From positions 1,101,186 through 1,165,185 of the forward strand of contig CP051238.1 in the NCBI GenBank assembly GCA_017794925.1: a stretch of 64,000 nucleotides of DNA, in the 5' to 3' direction. The stretch is from Aestuariibacter sp. (GTDB lineage Bacteria; Pseudomonadota; Gammaproteobacteria; Enterobacterales; Alteromonadaceae). Under the pieces are notes generated by a model. It saw only the letters and a list, made by a program, of their open reading frames with translations, was not told the DNA's origin and did not search any database. The translations under genes and the position numbers were made by a program. Below are positions 25,910 through 35,651 of this stretch, in pieces; the first letter of the stretch is position 1; every line of letters starts with the position of its first letter.

Positions 25910-27330
25910 CCTCCATATACAGATCACTGACCAGGCGCTTGTCTTTGGCGATATCAGCCTTGGTGATCCTGGTATTAATTGTTGCAGACCTTGCCGTTGA
26001 CGGGTGGATCGAAGAACAATTCGACAAGTCAATGTTGGAAAAAATTGGGTTACTGGAAACTTTAGTCAAAGAGGATTCTAGTGGCGTTGAGTTTGATTTT
26101 GCGGGCGAATTTATGCCTGAATTTGAAGGAACCGGTGACCCCGAATATTTTCAGCTGTGGTACAACGGAGAGATTTTCGAAAAGTCGGATACTCTGGGTA
26201 TGGTAACCGAAGACTCTCTTCAATTTGTCTCGCTTCCACTCGATACATTTCATCTGGAAGATCAAACTCTTCCGGATGGTAGGATGGGCAGGATTGGTTA
26301 CATTCGCTTTGTTCCGCAAATAGATTCTGGAAAACGCGCCGATTTCTACAAGAAAAACGGAGATACCCCACGAGGAACAATGACCCTGGCATATGCAGTT
26401 TCAAGTGAGGACTTGCATTATACACTCTGGCTAATCGACGGGTCTTTCATTTTGGCACTCATTCTCGTGCCTTTAGTCATAAGATTTACCGTAAAAAACA
26501 CAGTCACTTATGCACTTCATCCGCTAACTGAGCTGAATGCAAATATAAGTACACTGAGTTTGGGCAGTGAAAACCTCACGTTAACGCTTGAAGAGCCGGT
26601 TGAGGAGTTACTACCCATTGTGAATGGTATAAATCGCTTTATTGCTGAAAATTCCAGGTTGTATGAACAGCAAAAGCGGTTGACGTCTGACATTGCGCAT
26701 GAACTCAAAACGCCTATTACGGAACTAACTGCGTTGTCTGAAATAGCGATGCGATTTCCAGAGGAAGCATCGTTGGAAGAATCTTTTAAACCCGAGGTAC
26801 TTTCCATTGCGCAACGAATGAAAAGTATTGTTACGAGCATTCTGACTATTCATCGATATTCGTACAAAAGTCTAGTGTGCTCAGACCCTATCAACCTAGA
26901 AACATTAATTACGCAAATTATTGACAATCATCAGCCTGAACGAGTGAGATTATTAATTGATGAAGATGTTGAGCGTGACGTTATAAGTAATCAGTTTGCA
27001 CTTGAGTCAGTGTTTAATAATTTGCTCACAAATGCCCTTCAGCACAGCAAGTCAGATTCTACCGTTGTTTGCAGTATAGAAAAATTCAACCATCGTACTA
27101 TGCAAGTTGTATTTAGTAATGTGCCCTCAGTTGCATACACTGAAAAGGATCTTACCCATTTTTTCGAGCCTTTATGGCAAAAAGACAAGGCAAGATCCTC
27201 GACGGAAAACTTCGGACTTGGCCTCTCAATTGTATCGGTATTAGTCACCGCTATTGGCGGCGAAGTCAAAGTTAATCTGGTAGATGAATTTATTAATTTT
27301 AGAGTTTTACTGCCAATTCATGTCGCTTGA
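25906..27330 (+). CDS. Sensor histidine kinase (PmrB/QseC-like)
   Basis: A 474-residue membrane kinase: N-terminal transmembrane helix (about 13-32), a periplasmic sensor domain of about 140 residues rich in acidic positions, a second helix (about 170-192), a HAMP-like linker, the H-box SDIAHELKTPITELTAL, and an ATPase domain (NNLLTNALQHSK and FGLGLSIVSV). The acidic sensor could bind cations or cationic peptides, as in PmrB/PhoQ, but this is inference. Coupled to the regulator gene by a 4-bp overlap. Confidence 0.87.
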   Translation: MTSIYRSLTRRLSLAISALVILVLIVADLAVDGWIEEQFDKSMLEKIGLLETLVKEDSSGVEFDFAGEFMPEFEGTGDPEYFQLWYNGEIFEKSDTLGMVTEDSLQFVSLPLDTFHLEDQTLPDGRMGRIGYIRFVPQIDSGKRADFYKKNGDTPRGTMTLAYAVSSEDLHYTLWLIDGSFILALILVPLVIRFTVKNTVTYALHPLTELNANISTLSLGSENLTLTLEEPVEELLPIVNGINRFIAENSRLYEQQKRLTSDIAHELKTPITELTALSEIAMRFPEEASLEESFKPEVLSIAQRMKSIVTSILTIHRYSYKSLVCSDPINLETLITQIIDNHQPERVRLLIDEDVERDVISNQFALESVFNNLLTNALQHSKSDSTVVCSIEKFNHRTMQVVFSNVPSVAYTEKDLTHFFEPLWQKDKARSSTENFGLGLSIVSVLVTAIGGEVKVNLVDEFINFRVLLPIHVA

Positions 27331-27344
27331 TTGATTAATGTCAG

Positions 27345-29456
27345 TTACTTCACTTCCACAGCCAAAGAATCGGCCATATCCGGCTTTCTTTTAGTCCCTT
27401 TTTTCGCCTTTTTCAATGGAGGACACAGGTCGTCATTGTTGTAGTACACAATGCACTCCAGACACTGCACACACTCGTTGTAATCTACTTTGCCTTCCGG
27501 CGTAATCGCCTTGATGTCGCACTTGTGATAGCACATAGTGCATGGCTTTCCGCATTCTTTACGACGTGTGAGCCATTCGAACTTGTGGAAGTAGCCCAGT
27601 ATGGCTAACCCTGCTCCCAGTGGGCATACGTACCGACAGTAAAACTTATTAATAAACAGTCCCGCCGCGAGTAAGGCAACCGTATAGAGCATAAACGGCC
27701 AGTAGCGCACAAAGTGCAATGTAATGGCGGTCTTAAAGGGTTCAACCTCCGACAGGACTTCGGCGTCTGACAGCGATATATAAGACGTAATGACCAAGCC
27801 GCCCAGAATGGCGTATTTAATCCACCATAGTTTGCGGTGCACGGCGAAGGGAATTTTACGTTGCCGGATACGGAATTTTTTCGCAACCCAGCCCACCATT
27901 TCCTGTAAGGCGCCGAACGGACAAAGCCAGCCACAAAAGATTCCTCGGCCGACTATAAACAAGCTAACAAAAACATAGCTCCAGAGTATGAACAGGACCG
28001 GGTCCATTAGGTAAACCTGCAGATCAAAGCCGGACTTTACACTTTGCAATATGGGGTAGATATTCACCACCGACAGCTGACCCTGCGCATACCAACCGAT
28101 GAATATCAGGGTGTAAAACATAAAGCTCCAACGTATCCAACGAAAGCGCTTTTCATTGGCGGATAACTGATGTTGTAAAGCGAAGATGGCGGTGACCAAA
28201 ATCAGGCTGAGCACCAGTACGGTAATGACTGGCCAGCGCATTTTCCATACTCTCACCCAAGCCGGTTCCGGTTTGTATTCTTCGGCCGGCGCTGCAATAT
28301 TGAATAAGTCCTTGGGCAGCGTGTAGGGGTGAGTCAGCTGTAGCTGCTGGCTAATTAAGTGATTTTTAGCAATGTCGATGTTCAGGCTTAACTGCATAGG
28401 TAAGCTTGGGTTAAAACCTGACTGGGTATTCACCGCAAATATTTGAAGGTCATTTGTAGCCTCCAAACTACCGGCAAGTTGCTGAGGTTCAAAACTGTAA
28501 AAGTTCAGGTCACGCATACCAAAAGGCAGGTCATTTTGTAGCAGACTAACGCGAGTCGGAACCGTACCGGGCCTGAATTCCGGTTCCAGGTAACTGAAAA
28601 AGCCTGACGACATTACCATGAAGGCCTGTTCGTTGGGCTTTAACATTGCTTGCAGACGAGCAAAGTCGGCCTCGCCAAGCAGGTTCTTACCGACTAACGG
28701 ACTGTTTAAATAGGCAAAGTAAACAGTAAACGTATCGCCATCCTGCAGGTAAAAGGTACCATCAGGGTAATCGTCCAGACTGGCACCTAATTCGTTTTCA
28801 AAAACGTCCGGACTCATTTCCCAGCGTTGCAGTAAACCGCGCCCGATAAGTGCTTTGGTGTCGAGCGGTTCATACAACTCCGGTTTGGCGGTGGCAGCAG
28901 GAGCGCTGGCAAAACCAGTGAGCTTATTTCTTGCCACCTGTAATGCGGAAAGCAACACGGTGTCGCTGATCACAATGACCGATACCGTGGCTTTGGTGAC
29001 ACCATCAACGTGAACGGTGTTGTCGTTGGGGTTCGTGTCGTTTGCAGCGCTATCAACAATAACGCGATTCGAGACATTCTGACCGATGTACTGGTCTATA
29101 AATCGGTTCATGGGCTCGGGGCCTAAACCGTGCAGGAAAATGGGTTCGTGATGGTGCAGGACTTCAATACCTACAATATTGCCCTGCACGTCCATGCCAA
29201 TGAGCAGGTTAATACGGTCGCCCGAGAAACCGGGGAATTCGACTAAATCATTACTTTCGAAGGCATACCCTAATAGCTCCTGCAACTGGTAAACCGGGTA
29301 TACAGGGAAGTCGGTGGCTTTATCGCCAATTACGGTCGCTTTGGGGAATAAGCGCTGAATTTGATCAGGACTGACGGATTCGCTGGCTCGGCAATCCAGC
29401 ACAATAAGCAGACTATTGAGAATTATAACACAGACAATCAGAGCAAAACGTTTCAT
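27345..29456 (-). CDS. NosR/NirI-like flavinylated membrane iron-sulfur protein
   Basis: A 703-residue protein with signal sequence, a periplasmic FMN-binding domain containing DGVTKAT (151-157), which fits the ApbE covalent flavinylation motif with Thr157 as the attachment site, then about five to six transmembrane helices with two CxxxCP motifs (FCGWLCPFG and YCRYVCPLG), and a C-terminal cytoplasmic ferredoxin part with two Cys clusters (CGKPCTMCYHKC and CVQCLEC). This is the NosR/NirI architecture. No nosZ or other denitrification gene is in the window; it lies 118 bp downstream of the PQQ alcohol dehydrogenase on the same strand, so a role in electron flow for the quinoprotein system is more plausible here. 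Confidence 0.85.
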   Translation of the reverse strand: MKRFALIVCVIILNSLLIVLDCRASESVSPDQIQRLFPKATVIGDKATDFPVYPVYQLQELLGYAFESNDLVEFPGFSGDRINLLIGMDVQGNIVGIEVLHHHEPIFLHGLGPEPMNRFIDQYIGQNVSNRVIVDSAANDTNPNDNTVHVDGVTKATVSVIVISDTVLLSALQVARNKLTGFASAPAATAKPELYEPLDTKALIGRGLLQRWEMSPDVFENELGASLDDYPDGTFYLQDGDTFTVYFAYLNSPLVGKNLLGEADFARLQAMLKPNEQAFMVMSSGFFSYLEPEFRPGTVPTRVSLLQNDLPFGMRDLNFYSFEPQQLAGSLEATNDLQIFAVNTQSGFNPSLPMQLSLNIDIAKNHLISQQLQLTHPYTLPKDLFNIAAPAEEYKPEPAWVRVWKMRWPVITVLVLSLILVTAIFALQHQLSANEKRFRWIRWSFMFYTLIFIGWYAQGQLSVVNIYPILQSVKSGFDLQVYLMDPVLFILWSYVFVSLFIVGRGIFCGWLCPFGALQEMVGWVAKKFRIRQRKIPFAVHRKLWWIKYAILGGLVITSYISLSDAEVLSEVEPFKTAITLHFVRYWPFMLYTVALLAAGLFINKFYCRYVCPLGAGLAILGYFHKFEWLTRRKECGKPCTMCYHKCDIKAITPEGKVDYNECVQCLECIVYYNNDDLCPPLKKAKKGTKRKPDMADSLAVEVK

Positions 29457-29573
29457 CTGACTCCCTCAATAAAACTGAAAAAGGGGCGAATGTACAACTA
29501 CACACATTCACCCCCGAGGAGAGAAAAAAACGCGACGAAAGGGTGGGACTAAAACGATTCGTCGCGTGGCCTC

Positions 29574-31337
29574 TTAACTACGAGGCAATTTGAACGTCCA
29601 GACAGTACCGCCTTGGTTAATGTCTTTGACTTTCTTGGCAACTTCACCACCCCATAGAGGAACAGCACCACCCCATCCAGACACGATGCTCAGGTATTGC
29701 TCACCATCCTGTTCCCAGGTAATCGGTGAACCAACGATGCCTGAACCTGTGTTGAACTTGTACACGATTTCACCGGTTTTCGCGTTGAAGCCGTACAGGT
29801 AGCCTTCAGGTGTACCAGTAAATACCAGGTTACCTGCTGTGGCTAACACTCCACCCCAAAGTGGCGCGTTATTTTTGTATTCCCAAACAATTTCACCGGT
29901 TTTAGGGTCAACTGCTTTCAGAGAGCCGATATGGTCATACATTGACTTGATGGTGAAACCAGAACCTAAGTAGGCAGCGCCTTTCTTGTAGTTAACCGGC
30001 TCGTTCCAGATGTCCATGCCCCATTCGTTTGAAGGTACATAGAACAGGCCCGTTTCCTGGCTAAACGCCATAGGCATCCAGTTTTTACCACCTAGGAATG
30101 AAGGTACGGCAAATACGGTTTTACCTTTTTTGCCATCTTCACTGTCTGAAGGGTTACCAGGGCGCATGGCTTCGTCGTAAATAGGGCGACCTTCTTTATC
30201 CAGACCTTTCGCCCAGGTAATGCCGCTTACAAATGGGAAGCCGCGAATGAAGTCGCCGTTTTCACGGTTAAGTACATAGAAGAAACCGTTACGGTCAGCA
30301 GTCGCTGCAGCTTTAACTGTTTTTCCACGATCTTTATAGTCAAACGCGATTAGCTCGTTAACACCGTCATAATCCCAACCATCGTGTGGGGTAGTTTGGA
30401 AGTGCCATACGATTTTACCTGTGTCAGGGTCGATAGCCAGACGAGAAGAAGAGTACAGGTTGTCTCCTGGACGTAAGTGAGAGTTCCATGGAGCCGGGTT
30501 ACCCGTGCCCATGAAGATCAGATCTTGATCAGGGTCGTAAGTGCCGCCTAACCAGGTCGCTGCACCACCTGTTTTCCACAGGTCGCCAGTCCAGGTTTTG
30601 TTTGCAGCGCCACCCGTGATGCCGTTGTCTTTACCGTTAAGTGTACCCATGTGGCCTTCAACCGTTGGGCGGCTCCATACCAGTTCACCGGTTTTCGCAT
30701 CGCGAGCTTCAACTTTACCCACAATACCGAATTCACCACCAGAAATACCGGTAACGACCATACCTTTCACAATCATAGGTGCTGCGGTAAATGAGTAACC
30801 TGCTTTGTAGTCACCCATTTTCTTACGCCAAACCACTTTACCCGTTTTTTGATCAAGGGCGACCAGAATAGCATCCAGAGTACCGAAAATTACCAGGTCA
30901 TCGTAAATGGCTGCACCACGGTTGATTACGTCACAGCAAGGCATAATGCCATCAGGTAAACGCGCTTCGTATTGCCACAGCTCGTCACCACTCTCTACAT
31001 CGATAGCGTAAATACGTGAATAAGACGCTGTTACATACATAACACCATCTTTAACCAGCGGCTGTGATTCCTGACCACGTTGCTTCTCACCACCAAATGA
31101 GAATGCCCACACAGGGTGCATTTTCTTTACGTTTTTGGTGTTAAGTGTGTCCAGCGGACTAAAGCGCTGACCGCGTGGTCCCAGACCATAGCTGACTACG
31201 TCGCTAGTGGTGGCCTGGTCATTCAGGATGTCTTTGTCAGTCACGCCCGCTTGTACGGCGCCAGACAATGTCCCTAAAGACAGCGTCAGACAGAACGCAG
31301 AGCTTAATAAGTGACCTGAAACTCTTTTACTTTTCAT
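29574..31337 (-). CDS. pedH: PQQ-dependent alcohol dehydrogenase, lanthanide-type (PedH/ExaF-like)
   Basis: A periplasmic eight-bladed quinoprotein oxidising alcohols to aldehydes. ATG at 31337 (GGAG seven bases upstream) is preferred over the TTG at 31358, giving 587 residues with a signal peptide cleaved after AVQA. Numbered from that start: the adjacent-Cys disulfide that stacks on PQQ is Cys134-Cys135 ([10 protein letters not shown]), metal ligands are Glu202 (GGEFG) and Asn280 (GTGNPAPW), and the catalytic base is Asp322 in GWDYDGVNE. Asp324, two residues later, is the extra ligand that marks lanthanide-dependent enzymes; calcium enzymes carry Ala or Ser there. Overall sequence follows the ExaA/PedH ethanol dehydrogenase group rather than XoxF. 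No PQQ synthesis genes are in the window. Confidence 0.9.
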   Translation of the reverse strand: MKSKRVSGHLLSSAFCLTLSLGTLSGAVQAGVTDKDILNDQATTSDVVSYGLGPRGQRFSPLDTLNTKNVKKMHPVWAFSFGGEKQRGQESQPLVKDGVMYVTASYSRIYAIDVESGDELWQYEARLPDGIMPCCDVINRGAAIYDDLVIFGTLDAILVALDQKTGKVVWRKKMGDYKAGYSFTAAPMIVKGMVVTGISGGEFGIVGKVEARDAKTGELVWSRPTVEGHMGTLNGKDNGITGGAANKTWTGDLWKTGGAATWLGGTYDPDQDLIFMGTGNPAPWNSHLRPGDNLYSSSRLAIDPDTGKIVWHFQTTPHDGWDYDGVNELIAFDYKDRGKTVKAAATADRNGFFYVLNRENGDFIRGFPFVSGITWAKGLDKEGRPIYDEAMRPGNPSDSEDGKKGKTVFAVPSFLGGKNWMPMAFSQETGLFYVPSNEWGMDIWNEPVNYKKGAAYLGSGFTIKSMYDHIGSLKAVDPKTGEIVWEYKNNAPLWGGVLATAGNLVFTGTPEGYLYGFNAKTGEIVYKFNTGSGIVGSPITWEQDGEQYLSIVSGWGGAVPLWGGEVAKKVKDINQGGTVWTFKLPRS

Positions 31338-31863
31338 CAGATTTCTCCAGTGTTTCAACGGGTACTTAGGGCTTGTATTACCCCTTGTTCACAACGAGCG
31401 CGAATTGAATAGGTTCAGCATGCGACAGGTTGAGTATTGTTGTTGACCTTGTGGTGTGGGACTAACAGCCAACTCAACCACAAAAGGCATCAGAATCAGT
31501 ATCTGTCATCAATTTGTTAACAACCATTAAACCTTGGATTATCATTTTTAGTCCGATGGTAGTACTACTTCGCCGTAAAGCCTTGTACTGCTCGGTTGCA
31601 GAGGAAATTTTCAGGGTGAAAAAGGCGGCTTTTTTACTGAAATTAAGCCTGGACTTGTGTAAATAACCTTTGAGTCGAAGAACTATAACAGCAACTTTTT
31701 AACAAACAGCCTTCGCAAATATATGTTCGATTAGTTAAGGAGATAATGAGAACAATAGATAAGCGCAATGACTGTTGCCACTTGTCTGGCCAAGCCGGAT
31801 GGCGAAGCGCGAAGTTCTTTGAATGCAAGTAGGCGGGCGTTACGGACGCGGAGTCGCGCGGAA
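31338..31863 (-). promoter_or_regulatory. Long upstream region of the PQQ alcohol dehydrogenase
   Basis: No convincing gene is present in these 526 bases. It carries TGAGTATTGTT at 31431-31441 (complement of a TACTCA box, shared with the porin promoter), an 8-bp inverted repeat GGTTGAGT/ACTCAACC around it, a perfect 10-bp palindrome GTAGTACTAC near 31560, a weak AAAAAG/CTTTTT hairpin near 31620, and a GC-rich tail next to the binding-protein gene (about 31800-31860). Confidence 0.5.
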
Positions 31864-32730
31864 TTATTCGGTACGGAAGTAGTCTGGAATTTCGTAGCTT
31901 AAGCCATACTCCAGATACAATTTCTCCATTTCGCCGTTGTTAACCATGGGCTCAATAATACCCTCAATGGCATAAGCTAATTCACGGTAATCCTGTTTTA
32001 CCGCCATGCCAATGTCCCAGGATTTAATACTCATTGCGGCAAGACCATCTGCACTGATGTCGTATTGGTCTGTCAACGGGCCCATTCCCCATTGTAATTG
32101 ACTTTTCATACCTGCAACTGCTGCAACGTCACCGGCTTTGAGTTTGTCGATACCAGTAAACACCGAATCAACGTGGACCAGTTTGTCTCGCAGGCGACCA
32201 CCGATAGTTGCACCTAAAAAGAAACTGGGTAAGGAATCCAGTTCTACAGCCACCTTTTCATACTGAAAAATAGCCAGAGTGCGGATATCGTTGGTTTTCT
32301 CGTGATCGCGAACCAGTGCCCAGTTTTCCTGTTGATAAGGCGAAAACATGACTACCATTTCATTTTTTGGCAGGCCGTAACCATCAATAGCATAAGCAAA
32401 TCGACGATCGTAAGGCACGCGTAACATCACATCGGCTTTCTGCCGCGTAATAATGTGACCTTTCCAGATGGCGTTACGTAAATCGTCTTCCAGGTTCTCA
32501 TCGGCGTTAATCCAGAGCCATTCAACAGACACGTCCAGTGCCTTGGCAATGTGTTTACCTATCTCAATATCAACACCAGCGGGTTCGCCGCCTTTCAGGT
32601 AAGAATAGGGAGGGAAGTCGTTGTAGACAGCAATGGTGATCTGACCTGACTCTATAATATCTTCGTAGCTTCGGGCGTTTGCGTAGCTGCTGAGCGCAAC
32701 GCAAATCAGGAACAGAATTCGTACTACCAT
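31864..32730 (-). CDS. Quinoprotein-associated periplasmic binding protein (XoxJ/MxaJ-like)
   Basis: A 288-residue exported protein of the family 3 solute-binding fold, opening with a signal peptide and ITIAVYNDFPPYSYLKGGEPAGVDIEIGKHIAKAL. This is the family regularly encoded beside methanol and ethanol quinoproteins; XoxJ is thought to help activate or assemble the dehydrogenase rather than feed a transporter, and no partner permease is adjacent. It lies 31 bp downstream of the cytochrome gene on the same strand, so the two form an operon. GAGGCAGTA precedes ATG. Confidence 0.85.
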   Translation of the reverse strand: MVVRILFLICVALSSYANARSYEDIIESGQITIAVYNDFPPYSYLKGGEPAGVDIEIGKHIAKALDVSVEWLWINADENLEDDLRNAIWKGHIITRQKADVMLRVPYDRRFAYAIDGYGLPKNEMVVMFSPYQQENWALVRDHEKTNDIRTLAIFQYEKVAVELDSLPSFFLGATIGGRLRDKLVHVDSVFTGIDKLKAGDVAAVAGMKSQLQWGMGPLTDQYDISADGLAAMSIKSWDIGMAVKQDYRELAYAIEGIIEPMVNNGEMEKLYLEYGLSYEIPDYFRTE

Positions 32731-32761
32731 TACTGCCTCAACGTGTGTGTCTAATTACAAC

Positions 32762-33208
32762 TTACTCAGGTGTACCGCGCGTTTCAATGTAAGATTTGAT
32801 GGCCCACATTGCTTCCTGGCTAAGGATACCTTCGAACGGTGGCATGTAAACTCGACCATCTACTACTGCACCGTTGCGAATGCGCATCATAAACCAATCG
32901 TCAGCTTCTTCCGGGCTGAAAAATTCGTTTTCATCGTTCAGTTTACGCAGATCCGGCGTAATACCGCCAGAAATAACTTCCAAACCGTGACAACGTGCAC
33001 AGTTCTGGTTGTAGGCGGAGTCGCCAATTTTGATGGCAAGCTCGTTACCTGTGTATGGGTTGGTTGCCAACCACTCTTCACCCAACTGGGGAAGTGCGCT
33101 GGTGTCTACTGCTTGTGGCGTCACGTCACCGTGAGCCAGCGCTTGTGCAGATGTTAATGCCATCGAGGCAATCATCGCACTGCGCAAAATGGTTAAATAC
33201 TTCTTCAT
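32762..33208 (-). CDS. Periplasmic c-type cytochrome for the quinoprotein
   Basis: A 148-residue exported monoheme cytochrome c. The heme motif is Cys70-Ala-Arg-Cys73-His74, and Met122 in the RVYMPPFEG loop is the likely sixth ligand. It resembles the cytochrome c550/PedF/XoxG-type acceptors that take electrons from PQQ alcohol dehydrogenases and pass them to the terminal oxidase. It is the first gene of an operon with the XoxJ-like protein and is divergent from the PedA-type transporter genes. GGAGAAACATC precedes ATG. Confidence 0.88.
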   Translation of the reverse strand: MKKYLTILRSAMIASMALTSAQALAHGDVTPQAVDTSALPQLGEEWLATNPYTGNELAIKIGDSAYNQNCARCHGLEVISGGITPDLRKLNDENEFFSPEEADDWFMMRIRNGAVVDGRVYMPPFEGILSQEAMWAIKSYIETRGTPE

Positions 33209-33487
33209 GATGTTTCTCCAAAAGCTGCCTGTGAGAATGCTTGTTTACGCTGCAGAAACGCCCTCGCTTTTTATTCTTTCGCTACTACAACAAAGCACAC
33301 CGTGAAAGTTAGGAGATATGCACTAAGCTTCCAATTGTACTTAGGTAGTAAACCTTTCATCCTTTTTGCTCATTTCATCCGGGCATGATCATGCTCTACT
33401 ATTGCAGCATAACGTTAATAAAGGGTTTTGTTTTTGAACATAAAAAATCCCGTTGATTACAAATTTTACAGAGCTTTAACGTGGTTT
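33209..33487. promoter_or_regulatory. Divergent promoter region between cytochrome and transporter operons
   Basis: It contains TACTTAGGTAGTA at 33338-33350, in which TACTTAG and the complement of the right part resemble NarL/LuxR-type heptamers (TACYYMT), as expected if the AgmR-like regulator acts here. No other element was recognised. Confidence 0.35.
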
Positions 33488-34669
33488 ATGCGCTTTATCG
33501 CAACTACGTCAAAATGCCTGTGCGGGCTGTTTTTGCTACAAAATACTGCATTGGCGTCTGTGCAAAATATAGACATTCTTTATGTTCAGCAGGTCCCGGA
33601 AATGTCGGCTGAACCGCTGTTATTAAAACAACCTGCTGACAATAAAACCCTGGCAGGTGCAAAGCTGGCGATTGAAGATAGCAATACAACGGGGCGGTTT
33701 TTAAAACAGCATTATCAGTTAACAGTAGTAGTAGATGACACCACCAATGGCTTGATTGACCAGCTCAAGACAGCGTTAGCGGCCGATGATGCGCCAGGCG
33801 TTGTGTTAATCGATGTGCCTGAAAGTGCGTTCAGTGCGATCAGTAAGGTTGTGTTGAATAGCGGTGCACTGGTAATGAATATCAGTAGTCGGAAAGATGC
33901 CCTCAGGCAATCGCAATGTACTGCCAGGATGTTGCACACGGTGCCTAGCCGGGCGATGCTCGCCGATGCGATGGCTCAATATTTGATGTCTCGTCGTTGG
34001 CGGGAATGGTTTCTGGTTACGGGCAACAGTGAAGGTGATAAGGCGTTTTCAGATGCAGTACAACGCTCTGCGAAGCGCTTTGGTGCAAAAATAGTTGAGC
34101 AAAAGCCGTGGTCATTCGACACAGACTTACGCCGCGTCGCACAGAAGGAAATCCCGCTGTTTACCCAGCATGATGACTATGACGTTGTTGTGGTGGCGGA
34201 TGAGCAGCACGTGTTCGATAAGTACTTCCCAGGCAATACCTGGTTACCCCGACCTATTGCCGGCTCGGAAGGATTAATACCTACAGGCTGGCACTGGACA
34301 TTAGAACAATGGGGAGCGACCCAGTTGCAAAACCGGTTTTACAGCCAGTTTGCCCGTGAAATGAATGAATCAGATTATGCAGCCTGGCTGGCGGTCAGGG
34401 CAATCAGTGAGGCCGTAACGAGAACCAAATCGACAGCGTCTGAAGTGCTTTATGATTATTTGCTCAGCGATAGTTTTGAATTAGCCGCCTTTAAAGGGCG
34501 TAAGCTGAGTTTTCGGGCCTGGAATGGGCAACTGCGGCAGCCTATCCCGCTGGTCCATCCCAACGGACTCACAGCACTGTTACCGCTGGAAGGCTACATG
34601 CATCCGGTTACTGATCTAGACACACTGGGGTACGACAAGCCCGAAGTGCGTTGCAATATGGCGAAGTAG
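33488..34669 (+). CDS. PQQ-system ABC transporter substrate-binding protein (PedA1-like)
   Basis: A periplasmic binding protein of the branched-chain amino acid receptor fold, matching the group found only with PQQ alcohol dehydrogenase systems (NIDILYVQQVPEMSAEPLLLKQP at the mature start). ATG at 33488 is chosen because it opens a clean signal peptide ending NTALA; the frame extends upstream to TTG codons at 33428 and 33434 (AAGGG lies eight bases before the latter), so the start is uncertain. In Pseudomonas putida the PedA1A2BC system is needed for growth with lanthanides. Length about 393 residues. One base separates it from the next gene. Confidence 0.8.
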   Translation: MRFIATTSKCLCGLFLLQNTALASVQNIDILYVQQVPEMSAEPLLLKQPADNKTLAGAKLAIEDSNTTGRFLKQHYQLTVVVDDTTNGLIDQLKTALAADDAPGVVLIDVPESAFSAISKVVLNSGALVMNISSRKDALRQSQCTARMLHTVPSRAMLADAMAQYLMSRRWREWFLVTGNSEGDKAFSDAVQRSAKRFGAKIVEQKPWSFDTDLRRVAQKEIPLFTQHDDYDVVVVADEQHVFDKYFPGNTWLPRPIAGSEGLIPTGWHWTLEQWGATQLQNRFYSQFAREMNESDYAAWLAVRAISEAVTRTKSTASEVLYDYLLSDSFELAAFKGRKLSFRAWNGQLRQPIPLVHPNGLTALLPLEGYMHPVTDLDTLGYDKPEVRCNMAK

Positions 34670-34670
34670 T

Positions 34671-35651
34671 ATGAATCTGTTCAATGTAAATCGTTTTGTT
34701 AAATTGACGATGTCCACTCTGTTAGCTCTGCCGTTAACCGTACTGGCAGAAACTGCGTATGTTTCAAATGAGAAAAGCGACACGCTGACGATAATCGACA
34801 CGGATTCTCTGGAAGTCACTAATACCGTGGACGTGGGGATGCGCCCCAGGGGGATAATCTTCAGCCAGGACTACAAATACCTGTATATTTGCGCGAGTGA
34901 ATCCGATGCCGTGCAGGTAATGGATGTGGCGACTAACCGTATTCTGCACAACTTGCCATCGGGCGAAGACCCTGAGCAATTTGCGCTACACCCCAACAAT
35001 CGCCATTTGTACATCGCCAACGAAGACAGCGCGGTAGTGACGGTGGTAGATACTGAGTCCCGAACGGTAATTGCACAGATTGATGTGGGGATAGAGCCGG
35101 AAGGTATGGCGGTGAGCCCGGATGGTAAGTGGGTCATTAATACCTCAGAAACCACCAATATGTTGCACTGGATTGATACCAGTACACATGAGCTGGTAGA
35201 CAACACCTTGGTAGACCAGCGGCCGCGTCACGTTGAATTCAGCAAAGATGGCAGCCTGGTTTGGGCATCTGCTGAAATTGGCGGAACGGTAGCGATTGTA
35301 GACACAACTACGCGCCAGATTAACCACACCATTCGTTTCAAAATACCTGGCGTACACCGCGACAAAATTCAACCGGTCGGTATTAAGCTTACCGACGATG
35401 GCAAGTATGCCTTTATTGCCCTTGGCCCGGCTAATCATGTGGCTGTCGTTGACGCGAAGACGTACGAAGTACTGGATTACCTACTGGTCGGTCGTCGTGT
35501 ATGGCAGTTGGCCTTTGCCGACAATCAGACTAAGCTGCTCACCACCAATGGTGTAAGCGGTGATGTTTCGGTGATAGATGTGAACAAGCTCAAAGTGGTG
35601 AAAACCATTAAGGCCGGGCGTTATCCTTGGGGAGTAGTAGTAAAACCATGA
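34671..35651 (+). CDS. PQQ-associated YVTN beta-propeller protein (PedA2-like)
   Basis: A 326-residue exported protein with a signal peptide (to about residue 26) and seven YVTN/NHL-like repeats of the form AYVSNEKSDTLTIIDTDSLEV, DVGMRPRGIIFSQDYKYLY and so on, forming a propeller. The family is recognised for its fixed position in PQQ alcohol dehydrogenase clusters, between a binding protein and an ABC ATPase. The role is unknown; it may be the periplasmic partner of the exporter. The ATPase gene start overlaps its stop (ATGA). Confidence 0.85.
   Translation: MNLFNVNRFVKLTMSTLLALPLTVLAETAYVSNEKSDTLTIIDTDSLEVTNTVDVGMRPRGIIFSQDYKYLYICASESDAVQVMDVATNRILHNLPSGEDPEQFALHPNNRHLYIANEDSAVVTVVDTESRTVIAQIDVGIEPEGMAVSPDGKWVINTSETTNMLHWIDTSTHELVDNTLVDQRPRHVEFSKDGSLVWASAEIGGTVAIVDTTTRQINHTIRFKIPGVHRDKIQPVGIKLTDDGKYAFIALGPANHVAVVDAKTYEVLDYLLVGRRVWQLAFADNQTKLLTTNGVSGDVSVIDVNKLKVVKTIKAGRYPWGVVVKP

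Noticed and set aside
27345..29456. Calling the NosR-like protein part of a denitrification locus
   Set aside because: No nosZ, nosDFY or nir genes within the window; context is alcohol oxidation.
31643..31828. A 61-codon open frame on the minus strand in the upstream region of the PQQ dehydrogenase
   Set aside because: No ribosome site, odd composition (Cys- and Ser-rich), and it overlaps probable regulatory sequence; I treat it as chance.
31338..33487. Searched by eye for a pqqA peptide gene (Glu-x3-Tyr motif) in the gaps of the PQQ locus
   Set aside because: No short frame with the required Glu and Tyr spacing was seen; PQQ synthesis is probably elsewhere.
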